The position numbers were made by a program, and so were the translations under genes. Below, piece by piece: positions 1-8,034 of a stretch of 51,638 bases of DNA. Below the pieces are notes generated by a model. It was not told where the DNA came from and did no database searches. It saw only the letters and a list, made by a program, of their open reading frames with translations. The stretch is taken from assembly GCA_946887045.1 (NCBI GenBank), contig CAMPKC010000028.1, positions 1 to 51,638 on the forward strand, in the 5' to 3' direction. Position 1 is the stretch's first letter. Each line of letters starts with the position of its first letter. Origin of the DNA: an uncultured Sphingobacteriaceae bacterium (GTDB lineage: Bacteria; Bacteroidota; Bacteroidia; Sphingobacteriales; Sphingobacteriaceae).

Positions 1-84
1 TTCGTTTTATATTGTTTTGTTTTTCATTCTGATTAAGAACCAAGTTTTCAAAACCCCACCGTCACAAATACGTCACAACGAAAT

Positions 85-201
85 TTGCCAATCTCCCAAA
101 TCTTCGTTAAAAAAGGCTTGTCTAAAGAAGTAACCAGGAAGCTGGCTGAGTACTTCAAAGTGAGACAGGAGGCTTTTAACCGTCCTTATAAACTAGTATA
201 A
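85..201 (+). pseudogene. C-terminal remnant of a HigA-like HTH antitoxin
   Basis: An open frame ends at the TAA at 199-201 and reads LSKEVTRKLAEYF followed by KVRQEAFNRPYKLV. This resembles the C-terminal end of XRE/HigA-type antitoxins of Bacteroidota, where a helix-turn-helix is followed by a short helix and a 'FNRPYxL' tail. The preceding part, with the first HTH helices and a start codon, is not recognisable in the 84 bases before it, so the gene is broken or diverged here. No toxin gene is visible, though it could lie left of the window. From 202 to 379 I see no gene, hairpin or repeat. The family assignment rests on a short match and is tentative. Confidence 0.35.
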
Positions 202-379
202 AAGAAGAATTGTAAACGTCGGTTGAATTGCTACAGTTGGTCTTAAATGCAGAAGGCGCTTGATCGGATTTGTCTGCCTTTAAGGATTTAACGAAATAAT
301 TCCCCCTACACATTCTAAAACTATAAGCCTTCTAATTTACAAGCAAGGATGAAAGCTCTTACATGCTTCAAAATTTCCC

Positions 380-1561
380 TCAAAAACTCCACTTAAACCG
401 CAAAAATGCCGTATGATTCAAATCATGCAATTCACCTTGCATTCCTGCCATCATCGATTGCCACACCATATCTACATCCAGATTAGTGGCAAGGTTATAC
501 CGAAGAGAAGGGTAAAGAATTATCAGATCGGCTCCGGGCGAATACGTTCCGGTTAAACCTGCCTGCAGAAGCTCTGTAACCGGTTTACTTGTGGTGATAG
601 CAAGTGTCCATTTCAACGGAAGCAAGTTTTTGGGGGATAAGCGAAAATCCAGACTTTCAAAGTTGCTGAGTTGCTGGTTTAATCCCTGCATGTTATAGAG
701 CCCGGCGAGGTTCAAATACCATTCATTTTCAAACATATAGTCGAATTCTAGGCTCGCATTAAACTGGTCTGTCGCTTTCGCGGATTCGAAAAAGTACATC
801 AGTTCGCCTTTGAAGCCTGCGTCGCCAATACTTCCAGCGAAACCAGAACCTGTAGCCCATTGTTGCAGGTACCAGGCAGCCATGAACTGGAAGTCGTAAC
901 CCCACTTATTGGTAAATAGCTTCAGGGCTGCAATCTGCTCCCTCTGGCGGCTAACAGATACTGCCAGTTCCAGATTCGTATTATCACTAAAATTATACTG
1001 CCCTTTAACTGCGTCAGAACCCGGCCGCTCTTCATAGTCGAAATCCAGAAAATTATAGGTATTAAACAGGTCGTTGGGGTTCCACAGGGTATTAACCCCC
1101 CAGTTGATACGTTGCCGCCCCAGACGAAAACTTAATTTATCAGTGTGATATTCGGCCCATAGCCTTTCTATATTGGTATGAAATACAGCCGACCGGCTGC
1201 CGAACCAAAGTTTCGAAAGGCCAATTGCTTCGGTGGGGTTCTCCAGAAGTTCTTCAAAAGCCTGATTACTCTTTACTTCTTCGCCCCAAAATAGCCGGGT
1301 CCGAAGTTCAATTGCCCCTGTGAAATTTCGGACGGGTTTCCATTTGATATTTATTCTGTTGTGAATAAGGTTATTGCTTAATGAATTCCTGAAACCATCG
1401 TTGAAACTGATGTACTCCATATTTTTCACATAGCCTTGAAGCTCAAACCTTTTTTTGTCCTCAGTACTATCCACAACTGAAAGGCTATCCTGTCCATAAA
1501 TATCTGAAGCTTTCGAAATCAGAACAAACAGCACGAACAGAAAATGAAAGATTCGGGTCAT
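380..1561 (-). CDS. Outer-membrane beta-barrel protein, last gene of the LolA/FtsX-ABC operon
   Basis: This 393-residue protein starts with a signal peptide (hydrophobic run in residues 3-22, likely cut after IYGQ). The rest alternates short beta strands rich in Tyr, Trp and Phe and ends in Phe (KWSF), as outer-membrane barrels do. A segment around residues 146-170 with GRQRINWG and NPNDLF resembles porin-like barrels of the DUF1302 kind, but I cannot assign the family firmly. It starts 6 bases after the ATPase gene, so it is very likely co-transcribed with the LolA-like carrier, the two permeases and the ATPase. The context suggests it is the outer-membrane end point or client of that transport system. 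No clear terminator is seen after its stop. Confidence 0.75.
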   Translation of the reverse strand: MTRIFHFLFVLFVLISKASDIYGQDSLSVVDSTEDKKRFELQGYVKNMEYISFNDGFRNSLSNNLIHNRINIKWKPVRNFTGAIELRTRLFWGEEVKSNQAFEELLENPTEAIGLSKLWFGSRSAVFHTNIERLWAEYHTDKLSFRLGRQRINWGVNTLWNPNDLFNTYNFLDFDYEERPGSDAVKGQYNFSDNTNLELAVSVSRQREQIAALKLFTNKWGYDFQFMAAWYLQQWATGSGFAGSIGDAGFKGELMYFFESAKATDQFNASLEFDYMFENEWYLNLAGLYNMQGLNQQLSNFESLDFRLSPKNLLPLKWTLAITTSKPVTELLQAGLTGTYSPGADLIILYPSLRYNLATNLDVDMVWQSMMAGMQGELHDLNHTAFLRFKWSF

Positions 1562-1567
1562 ATACGT

Positions 1568-2290
1568 TCACGATTTCGCTTTCTCAGCCTGATGCGAAGT
1601 GTCTACCGTAGCAGTATCAGAAAGTATCCTCCCGTCGGTCAGCGTAATTACTCTTCTGGCCCGTTCAATGACCCGCTGGTCGTGGGTCGAAAAGAGGAAG
1701 GTGATATTTTCCTGGCTGTTCAGCAGAGCCATAATATCCAGCAGGGTAGCGGCCGATTTACTGTCGAGGTTGGCAGTCGGCTCATCAGCCAGCACAAACT
1801 GAGGTTTAGAAGCCAATGCACGCGCAACAGCCACTCGCTGTTGCTGCCCGCCAGATAGCTGTGAAGGTCGGACGTACATTTTATCCTCCAGTCCGATTTG
1901 TTTAAATAACGCAAGCACGCGTTCATCCCGTTGCTTTTTTGGGAGCCCCTGCAACTGCATAATAAATTCTACGTTTTCTCTTGCCGTTAAGACCGGAACC
2001 AGGTTGAACGACTGAAATACAAAACCGATATTATGAAGCCGGAAATCGATTAGCTGATTGGGACCCAATTCTGTAATATCTACGCCGTTGATTTCAATTC
2101 TCCCTTCATCCGGCTTGTCCAGTCCTCCAATCATATTCAGAAGAGTAGTCTTTCCTGATCCCGAAGGGCCGACAAGGGCAGAGAATTCTCCCCGCTCTAC
2201 ATGCAAGTGCACATTGCTAATAGCGTAAACCGGAATGGTTTTCTTATTATAAATCTTGCTGATATTATGTGCATCTATTACTGTATTCAT
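1568..2290 (-). CDS. ABC transporter ATP-binding protein (LolD/MacB-like)
   Basis: A 240-residue ATPase with all nucleotide-binding motifs: Walker A GPSGSGKTT (41-49), Q-loop VFQSFN (about 91-96), signature LSGGQQQR (145-152), Walker B VLADEPTANLD (166-176) and switch His203 in STHD. Length and sequence fit the LolD/MacB/FtsE subgroup, which drives FtsX-type permeases that do mechanical work on envelope lipoproteins or lipids rather than carry solutes across the membrane. It lies 2 bases downstream of one FtsX permease and 6 bases upstream of the beta-barrel gene, so it powers the two permeases encoded before it. ATP hydrolysis would take place on the cytoplasmic face of the inner membrane. 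Confidence 0.93.
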   Translation of the reverse strand: MNTVIDAHNISKIYNKKTIPVYAISNVHLHVERGEFSALVGPSGSGKTTLLNMIGGLDKPDEGRIEINGVDITELGPNQLIDFRLHNIGFVFQSFNLVPVLTARENVEFIMQLQGLPKKQRDERVLALFKQIGLEDKMYVRPSQLSGGQQQRVAVARALASKPQFVLADEPTANLDSKSAATLLDIMALLNSQENITFLFSTHDQRVIERARRVITLTDGRILSDTATVDTSHQAEKAKS

Positions 2291-2292
2291 AT

Positions 2293-3510
2293 CTATTTTT
2301 TTAGAGCCTCTACAGGAGGCATACTCAACGCTTTTATGGCTGGGAAAATCGCAGAAAGTAAAGCAGTAACAATCACAATCAGCAGCACCTCTGATACATG
2401 CTGTAATGGAAATTCCGGATAAATAATACTTCCGTAGCCGAAAGATGACATCGCCTCTTTAGCAAATGAACTGATATTTATACCGTATGAGCCTGTGTAA
2501 AGGCTCAGTCCCCAGGCAAGAAGCAATCCGACTGGCAACCCTGCAAAGGTCAGGAAAACGGTTTCTAAAAGTATCACAGAGAAGACCTTAAACTGATTCA
2601 TTCCAAGAGCCATCATCATACCTGTTTCACGCCGGCGTTCAAGAATTGCCATCAACATCGTGTTAACGATGCCGAATGCCAGAGCAAGCATGATAATAAT
2701 GATGATGATGAGGGAAAACTGATTTACCGTAGCTACACTCATTTCGGTTTCGGGAGACAGTTGCTTCCAGTTTTGAACCGAAAGCTGCGGATACATTTTT
2801 TGCAGCTGTATTTGAACCGCATCCAGGCTGTCATCGGTTTTTAGCAGTATGGCGATTTCATGCGCTCCACGACCAATAGCTAGCAGGGGATTTAACTCCT
2901 GCCGCTTTACGTAAACAATTCGTTCATCTAGGGGAGTATTGGTCGACTGGTAAAACCCTTTAATACGGAAAGCTCCAGAAATAACATTGTTATCCTTATC
3001 AGTAAAAGAGAGCACCACCTTGTTGTTCAACTCCAGTTTCATCTTATTGGCCAGCTTTCCGCCTATAAGAATCTGATTCTTTAAACCCTTATCGAAATAA
3101 TCGCCTTCAAATACCTTTTCATTCAGGCTCGAAACCTGGGCTTCTTTTACCGGGTCTACTCCGCGTATCTCTATTCCATTGCTTCCTGTTCCGGTAGCCA
3201 GCATCCCTTCGGCTATGCTTCTGGACGAACTCTGCTCAATTTCGGTGATGGTTCTCAGCCGCTCCTCAAGCTTTTCAATCCCGGGCAACGTATAGATGGC
3301 TTCGTAATCGTTCCTGAAAAGTGGATGGTGGATTTGAAGATGCGACACTTCGTCTCTGATGACTGTCCTTACCCGCACCTTTAGCAATCCCTGGTAAATA
3401 GCGAGCACAAACACTCCTGCAAATAGCCCCACGGCAACCGAGCTTATCAGCGTCAGGCTTCTCGCTCTGTTTCTCCATACGTTTCGCCAGGCCATTCTTA
3501 AAAGCATCAT
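2293..3510 (-). CDS. FtsX-like ABC permease (LolC/E-like), second of two
   Basis: This 405-residue permease has one N-terminal membrane segment (about 18-40), a large periplasmic domain (about 45-265) and three C-terminal membrane segments (about 267-290, 310-340 and 372-395). That is the topology of FtsX/LolCE/MacB permeases. The run NQFSLIIIIIIMLALAFGIVNTMLM and the cytoplasmic ERRRETGMMMALGM coupling motif after it are typical of the family. It starts 10 bases after the other permease and is followed 2 bases later by the ATPase. It is equal in length to the upstream permease but clearly divergent, so the pair probably forms a heterodimer like LolC/LolE. Confidence 0.9.
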   Translation of the reverse strand: MMLLRMAWRNVWRNRARSLTLISSVAVGLFAGVFVLAIYQGLLKVRVRTVIRDEVSHLQIHHPLFRNDYEAIYTLPGIEKLEERLRTITEIEQSSSRSIAEGMLATGTGSNGIEIRGVDPVKEAQVSSLNEKVFEGDYFDKGLKNQILIGGKLANKMKLELNNKVVLSFTDKDNNVISGAFRIKGFYQSTNTPLDERIVYVKRQELNPLLAIGRGAHEIAILLKTDDSLDAVQIQLQKMYPQLSVQNWKQLSPETEMSVATVNQFSLIIIIIIMLALAFGIVNTMLMAILERRRETGMMMALGMNQFKVFSVILLETVFLTFAGLPVGLLLAWGLSLYTGSYGINISSFAKEAMSSFGYGSIIYPEFPLQHVSEVLLIVIVTALLSAIFPAIKALSMPPVEALKK

Positions 3511-3520
3511 CGCAGAAAAT

Positions 3521-4738
3521 TTATTGTTTCATAGCTTGCACAGGGTCAAGCTGCAGAACCTTGACTACCGGATATAGTGATAAAAGCAGGGCAAGCAACA
3601 AAATTATCAATGCCTGATTCAGAAAGATTTCCGGATCTGTTGATGCAGGAAAGATCGGTTCAAAACCAAAACGTTCGTAAATCTCGGCCATCTTACCACT
3701 AAATGTAATAGGATTTACTTTCAGATAAATTACAAGGGGGACGCTGGCCAGTATGCCCAGCACGCAGCCGCTAAGTACTGTAAATACCGATTCTGCCAAC
3801 ATCAACAAACAAAGCCATATCTTTTTCATCCCCACCGCAACCAGCATTCCTAATTCGAAGCGACGTTCTACCATCATCATCAGAAAGGTTCCGAAGATGC
3901 CGAAGCAGACTAAAATATAAAGTACACCGGCTATGATAGACATACTAGCTGTATCGGTTCGTATATGCTGTTTAATATCGGGCATCATTTCTTCCCATTT
4001 CATTACTTCGTATTGGTCCCCAATGAGATATCGAACGCGTTCCGTGATCTTATCCAGATTATCGGGATTGCTGACCGACAATACATAAGAGCTGAGTTGA
4101 TTCTCAGCAGAATAAAGCGTTTGGGTGGCCCGAAGCGGTAAAAAGACCGTTTTATTGTTAAGCTCGGGAGAACCGAACCTGAGAATGCCTTTGACAGGGA
4201 ATTTTCCCGCTGCGGTAGCGCCGTGATATCCCTGTCCTATTAACACCAGCGTGTCGCCCAGACGTAGTTTTAGTCTTCGCGAAAGCCCTTCAGAGATTAA
4301 CACAGACTCATCTTCTGGCTGGAGATAATTGCCATTTACGAGTTTCTCTCTCAGACGTGTAACTTTATTTTCTTCCTCCGGAACCATCCCAACCACTAAA
4401 CATCCTTTGGTTAGTTCGATGGAGGCAGCAAGCGCAAAGGATTCGAGACGCGGAGCAATGCCCGTTATCAATGGGTCTGTGCGTATTTTCCGTTCGGTTT
4501 CGGCGTCCTGACGGAAGGTATTCTCCAGGGTCTGCTCATTCCAGTATCCTTTTTTATGTACCTGAATGTATCCGGAATAAAAGCTCACAAGGTTTTGAAT
4601 GAGATTTTGGAATACACCTTTCTGCAAACTGCTGACAACGGTTGTGAGGATGACGGCAAAAAAAACAGCCGCCATGGTAATTAACGTGCGTTGTTTATTT
4701 CGCCAGAGGTTTTTCCATGCCAGATTTAGCAGCCACAT
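3521..4738 (-). CDS. FtsX-like ABC permease (LolC/E-like), first of two
   Basis: A 405-residue permease with the same four-helix plan as its neighbour: N-terminal helix (about 18-40, after WRNKQRTLITMAAV), periplasmic domain to about residue 265, then three helices, with the coupling motif ERRFELGMLVAVGM near residue 290. The start codon sits 1 base after the stop of the LolA-like gene, so translation is probably coupled. With the second permease and the ATPase it should form an inner-membrane complex that extracts an acyl or lipid-linked substrate and passes it to the periplasmic LolA-like protein. The real substrate is unknown. The order carrier-permease-permease-ATPase-barrel differs from the classical scattered Lol genes. 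Confidence 0.9.
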   Translation of the reverse strand: MWLLNLAWKNLWRNKQRTLITMAAVFFAVILTTVVSSLQKGVFQNLIQNLVSFYSGYIQVHKKGYWNEQTLENTFRQDAETERKIRTDPLITGIAPRLESFALAASIELTKGCLVVGMVPEEENKVTRLREKLVNGNYLQPEDESVLISEGLSRRLKLRLGDTLVLIGQGYHGATAAGKFPVKGILRFGSPELNNKTVFLPLRATQTLYSAENQLSSYVLSVSNPDNLDKITERVRYLIGDQYEVMKWEEMMPDIKQHIRTDTASMSIIAGVLYILVCFGIFGTFLMMMVERRFELGMLVAVGMKKIWLCLLMLAESVFTVLSGCVLGILASVPLVIYLKVNPITFSGKMAEIYERFGFEPIFPASTDPEIFLNQALIILLLALLLSLYPVVKVLQLDPVQAMKQ

Positions 4739-4739
4739 A

Positions 4740-5477
4740 TCAGTTGAGTTGTTTCATGTTTTCCACGGTGAAAAAATTATCGCTGATTGGCTGATTGAAC
4801 ACGATAGACTTGTACACGATTACCGTTTTCTGATTCTTTTTATTCACCGGAATCATCTCCAGCCGCGTGGGTATCAACCTGCCGCCCATCATTTTAATAT
4901 CATAAGCATTCATGATGTTTAGCAAACTCCCGTCTTCGTCAAAGAAAAGGGTATGCAGTTCAAGGAAATCCTTTTTGTCGATACTCACCAGCAGTTTACC
5001 CCAAACCACGGCAGCATCGGGCTTGGGGGTAAACTTGATGATATAACAGCTTCTGCCATTTATGGTGGTGTCTCCGGACAGAGTATGAGTATAATCTTCG
5101 AGTGCCGAAGACTCTTTCACCAAGTCGTCGTTGGTAAAATCAGTACCCATCCAAGACTGGGTCATCATGGAAGGGGGAAGTTTGATGGTACGCTCCAGCG
5201 AGGGCAGCCAGTTCCATACCTCCTTTTTCTTCTTCAGAAAGCTGGTACCCCGGTCTTTTGGCGGAGCAAGAATCTTTATCAGAGCAAAGTTGGAACCCTT
5301 CATCCATGTTCTCATTTCCATTTCGCGTGTCCATGTAGGCCTGACAGTACGGATTAACAGCATCGATTGAGATGTTTTTCCTCGCATTTTGTCGTCAGCT
5401 TTTTTTACAATTTCATAGGCTGATTGAGCCTGAACGCCGAAGCCGATAAAAGAACACAGCAGGATAAGATAATGCAT
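4740..5477 (-). CDS. LolA-like outer-membrane lipoprotein-sorting protein
   Basis: I place the start at the ATG at 5477, giving 245 residues, because a good signal peptide follows at once (MHYLILLCSFIGFGVQAQ, cut before SAYEIV). An in-frame ATG further up (5549) would add 24 residues with no signal character. The mature part is a LolA/LolB-like half-barrel: early KKADDKMRGKTSQ, then strands with RTVRPTWTREMEMRTW, the loop KKKKEVWNWLPS and a basic C-terminus. Proteins of this COG2834-type group carry hydrophobic molecules in a periplasmic cavity. As first gene of the operon it probably accepts the substrate released by the two FtsX permeases. The substrate may be a lipoprotein or another lipid. 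Confidence 0.85.
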   Translation of the reverse strand: MHYLILLCSFIGFGVQAQSAYEIVKKADDKMRGKTSQSMLLIRTVRPTWTREMEMRTWMKGSNFALIKILAPPKDRGTSFLKKKKEVWNWLPSLERTIKLPPSMMTQSWMGTDFTNDDLVKESSALEDYTHTLSGDTTINGRSCYIIKFTPKPDAAVVWGKLLVSIDKKDFLELHTLFFDEDGSLLNIMNAYDIKMMGGRLIPTRLEMIPVNKKNQKTVIVYKSIVFNQPISDNFFTVENMKQLN

Positions 5478-5509
5478 AGTCGAAATTAGTTGGTCAGGAA
5501 TACATGGAT

Positions 5510-5525
5510 GCTGACAACGGTCAGC
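5510..5525. promoter_or_regulatory. 16-bp perfect palindrome upstream of the LolA-like operon
   Basis: GCTGAC and GTCAGC flank AACG, 33-48 bases before the start codon at 5477. It could be a repressor site or a leader hairpin. It has no T tract on the minus-strand side, so it does not look like a terminator. Confidence 0.35.
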
Positions 5526-5612
5526 TTGTATAATGATTGTTTTCAACAAGACGAGTTACCCGAGGATACTATATACTGCTCGAAGACATTTAAGCGACTT
5601 ATATCAGATTGC

Positions 5613-5648
5613 TATTTAAAAAGAAAGGACTCTTTATTAGGGAGTCCT
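5613..5648 (-). terminator. Rho-independent terminator on the minus strand
   Basis: A perfect 7-bp stem (AGGACTC 5626-5632, GAGTCCT 5642-5648) with a 9-base loop is followed on the minus strand by a T-rich run (5613-5625). It lies just after the small broken ORF that ends at 5653, which suggests that ORF was once a gene. Confidence 0.65.
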
Positions 5649-5652
5649 CCAA

Positions 5653-5784
5653 TTAGCTAATATTTTCAGCTTTAAAACCAACGTTAATAATCGTTGCTAA
5701 GACCTCATTTTCTAATTTTTCGTTTTGAACAATAAGCGTTCTGTCAGATGCTTCTAAGTGCAGGATGAGATTGACTTGCTTACG
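5653..5784 (-). pseudogene. Possible broken heavy-metal-associated (HMA-like) small protein
   Basis: A minus-strand frame of 43 codons, open after an in-frame TAG at 5785-5787, reads ASDRTLIVQNEKLENEV and then ATIINVGFKAENIS before TAA. This pattern (a 'VDL..SD..L.V' strand, then a helix ending in 'GFKAE') resembles the second half of small HMA copper-chaperone-like proteins of Bacteroidota. The expected N-terminal half with its metal-binding CxxC is missing. Instead another frame starting near 5863 (MNLIVELHEMISG) runs to a stop at about 5781. A terminator follows directly. I read it as a decayed gene, with low certainty. The rest of 5550-5904 holds nothing else I can name. Confidence 0.25.
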
Positions 5785-5904
5785 CTATTGCATTTTCTAG
5801 ATTTTCCATAGAAATCCGTTTCATTCCACTAATCATCTCATGAAGTTCAACGATTAAATTCATCATCTAGTTTTAGAATTACTTTAGCCTAACTAATCTG
5901 CCCT

Positions 5905-7884
5905 TTAAACCCAATGTATAACTAACGTTTCTTCAGGTGATATAGCGACTGTATTTTCTGAAACACCTCCCTCTTTATTCCTACATAATATTGTTGGCTT
6001 TAATTTTAAATCTTTAGCAAACTCCAGTTCTACTTCTCTTTTATCTTTAGATTTATTAATGATAATGGTTATATAAGAATTCTGTGATCGTAAAGTCTTC
6101 ATTAACATTCCGCTCTGCAAGGCTTTGAATATGAAAGGGATGACTTTAATACTCGCTTTAAGTTCCTCAGATAATAAAGATGAAAGTGCCTGATAATCTT
6201 TTTTTATTCTGCTTCCCAAACCAATAAGTGAAGGAAGCCATAAAACTTCTCCATTACCATATTTATTCCGGCTTGCAAGAACTTCGTTATTCAATAAACT
6301 TAAAGGTTTAGCTGTTGTAGTTTTAATGGAACCTTGCCATAAATGCGCAGGAAAACAGTTAAGGTGACCTGTAAATTGCAATTCGAATAAATTATTTACC
6401 AACTTAAACTCAGCAATATTTCCCCCGAAAAGCTTTTGAAGCGGAAAGCCTGTTTTCATAATACTCAAGGCATTTTCATCATAATACGCCGTCAAACCTT
6501 CAGCTATTAATTTTCCCCCTTCATTTACAAAATGTTCAAGCTGATGCCAGTAGTTCGAGGGGATTGAAATTTGGTGAGCTAAAATAATAGTGACACCGGC
6601 ATAATTACCTTTGGTAAAGTCAAACTCACCAATTGCCTTAAAATTAGACTGAATACCCATTTCACTTAATGCCTCAAAATACGCCAGGGCCGACTTCATT
6701 ACACCTCCAACATTGCGCCCTTCATAATTCGACCCACCCACCTGCATTTTCTTTTCTATCCATAAAGATTCGCGGGTATATAAAATATTGATGCCCGATT
6801 CAGCTACGTAAGAATCAGCAAATAAAGTTTCATTATCCCTGATTATACCAGCAATAGCAGATGCTGCATTCATCCGGTCTGATGGTTCGTTTTGAAAGTT
6901 CAGCAATGCCCATTCGCCTGCTTCAAAACCTGATGACCGTGGATTAAGGCTCCAGAAAATTGCACCTTTCCCTCCTGTTCCAATTGTTATCCATAACCAC
7001 TGACTTATTTCTTCTTTTGTAGGACACATAGGATCATAACTGCTATAGGTATTATTGCCTCCTTGCAATTCAGTCATAAGCCATGGAATATTACCTGCAC
7101 CTGAACGAATAATCTCGCTGTTAGCAGAAACTGCTAAAGCATATTGTTCTCTGCGAAAATATCCAAAATGCCAGCTGGCATGAGCCGAAGCGCCCAAACT
7201 CGTAAGGAATTTCCGCCATTCAGGAAAATTGTATTCGGCAATATTTTGGAAAACAGCATGATTATTTACATGTATCAGAGCGGCGGGAGCATATTTTCGA
7301 ATTTTATCCGTCAACCATTTTAAGAACCATGTATTATAATCTAACAGGAAGCGTTCGTCGGCAAAATCAAAATGCTCATATCCTTTGCTCATATATTCTT
7401 TAACCGGTTGACGTACTTTCCATTCCTGAAATTTATTTCTTGTGAATTCTTCATCGGGACAACCGCCGGCGCCAGGCTCATTAATTGGCACCCAACCATA
7501 ACATGATTTAAAGTTCTGGAAATGAGTTACTAAGTTTTTAATATAATCAGCTATAGAATATAAATGAGCATCATCTCTGGGGAATTTGAACCCGCCCACA
7601 TCAGTAAAAGAAGTTAAAGGAAATAAATTACAATATATCTTTATGCCATATTTTTCAGCCGATTTAAACGCATAGTCAAACAACGTGTAATCCCATGTGC
7701 CATCTGGCTTATGCATATAACTTTCAAACATCCGGATTCTCGTCACGGTCATTCCCCCCTCCTTCATCCTCCGAAACCATACATCGATCTCTTCTTGGCA
7801 TTGCCCTGGCTCAATAAACACCTCCGCTCCTATCTCGGGGGCAGCTTTCTGTGCAACAACAGTTTGCCAAGGGCTAGAGAACAT
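5905..7884 (-). CDS. GH42-like (clan GH-A) beta-galactosidase-type glycoside hydrolase
   Basis: A 659-residue enzyme with a TIM-barrel (about 17-370) carrying the two clan GH-A glutamates: acid/base Glu136 in PINEPGAGG and nucleophile Glu272 in LMTELQGG. Residues about 385-560 look like the GATase-like trimerisation domain of GH42, followed by a small beta domain. It probably removes galactosyl or related units, perhaps from pectin side chains, given the pectinolytic genes upstream. The first Met (7884) leaves only a short, poor signal sequence (MFSSPWQTVVAQ). An upstream ATG at 7922 (MRTM then a stop) lies in another frame, and one extra base would join it to TRIVVPFIMFSS and give a full signal peptide. 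A frameshift or sequencing error at the N-terminus is therefore possible. Confidence 0.8.
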   Translation of the reverse strand: MFSSPWQTVVAQKAAPEIGAEVFIEPGQCQEEIDVWFRRMKEGGMTVTRIRMFESYMHKPDGTWDYTLFDYAFKSAEKYGIKIYCNLFPLTSFTDVGGFKFPRDDAHLYSIADYIKNLVTHFQNFKSCYGWVPINEPGAGGCPDEEFTRNKFQEWKVRQPVKEYMSKGYEHFDFADERFLLDYNTWFLKWLTDKIRKYAPAALIHVNNHAVFQNIAEYNFPEWRKFLTSLGASAHASWHFGYFRREQYALAVSANSEIIRSGAGNIPWLMTELQGGNNTYSSYDPMCPTKEEISQWLWITIGTGGKGAIFWSLNPRSSGFEAGEWALLNFQNEPSDRMNAASAIAGIIRDNETLFADSYVAESGINILYTRESLWIEKKMQVGGSNYEGRNVGGVMKSALAYFEALSEMGIQSNFKAIGEFDFTKGNYAGVTIILAHQISIPSNYWHQLEHFVNEGGKLIAEGLTAYYDENALSIMKTGFPLQKLFGGNIAEFKLVNNLFELQFTGHLNCFPAHLWQGSIKTTTAKPLSLLNNEVLASRNKYGNGEVLWLPSLIGLGSRIKKDYQALSSLLSEELKASIKVIPFIFKALQSGMLMKTLRSQNSYITIIINKSKDKREVELEFAKDLKLKPTILCRNKEGGVSENTVAISPEETLVIHWV

Positions 7885-7988
7885 AATAAATGGAACTACT
7901 ATTCTGGTTACATTGTTCTCATTAAATTACAGATGTCGTGGGTGGAACTGCGCTGTATTCCGTTGTCGCAATAAAATTAAAAACAGAA

Positions 7989-8015
7989 AAGCTCCGACTA
8001 AAATAGCCAGAGCTT
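7989..8015 (-). terminator. Terminator after the 1435-residue pectinesterase gene
   Basis: An 11-bp stem with two wobble pairs (7989-7999 with 8005-8015) and a 5-base loop is followed on the minus strand by a T-rich stretch. It separates the pectinesterase gene from the GH42-like gene, which then needs its own promoter or read-through. Confidence 0.7.
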
Positions 8016-8034
8016 CTCAATGATTATACTAAAT

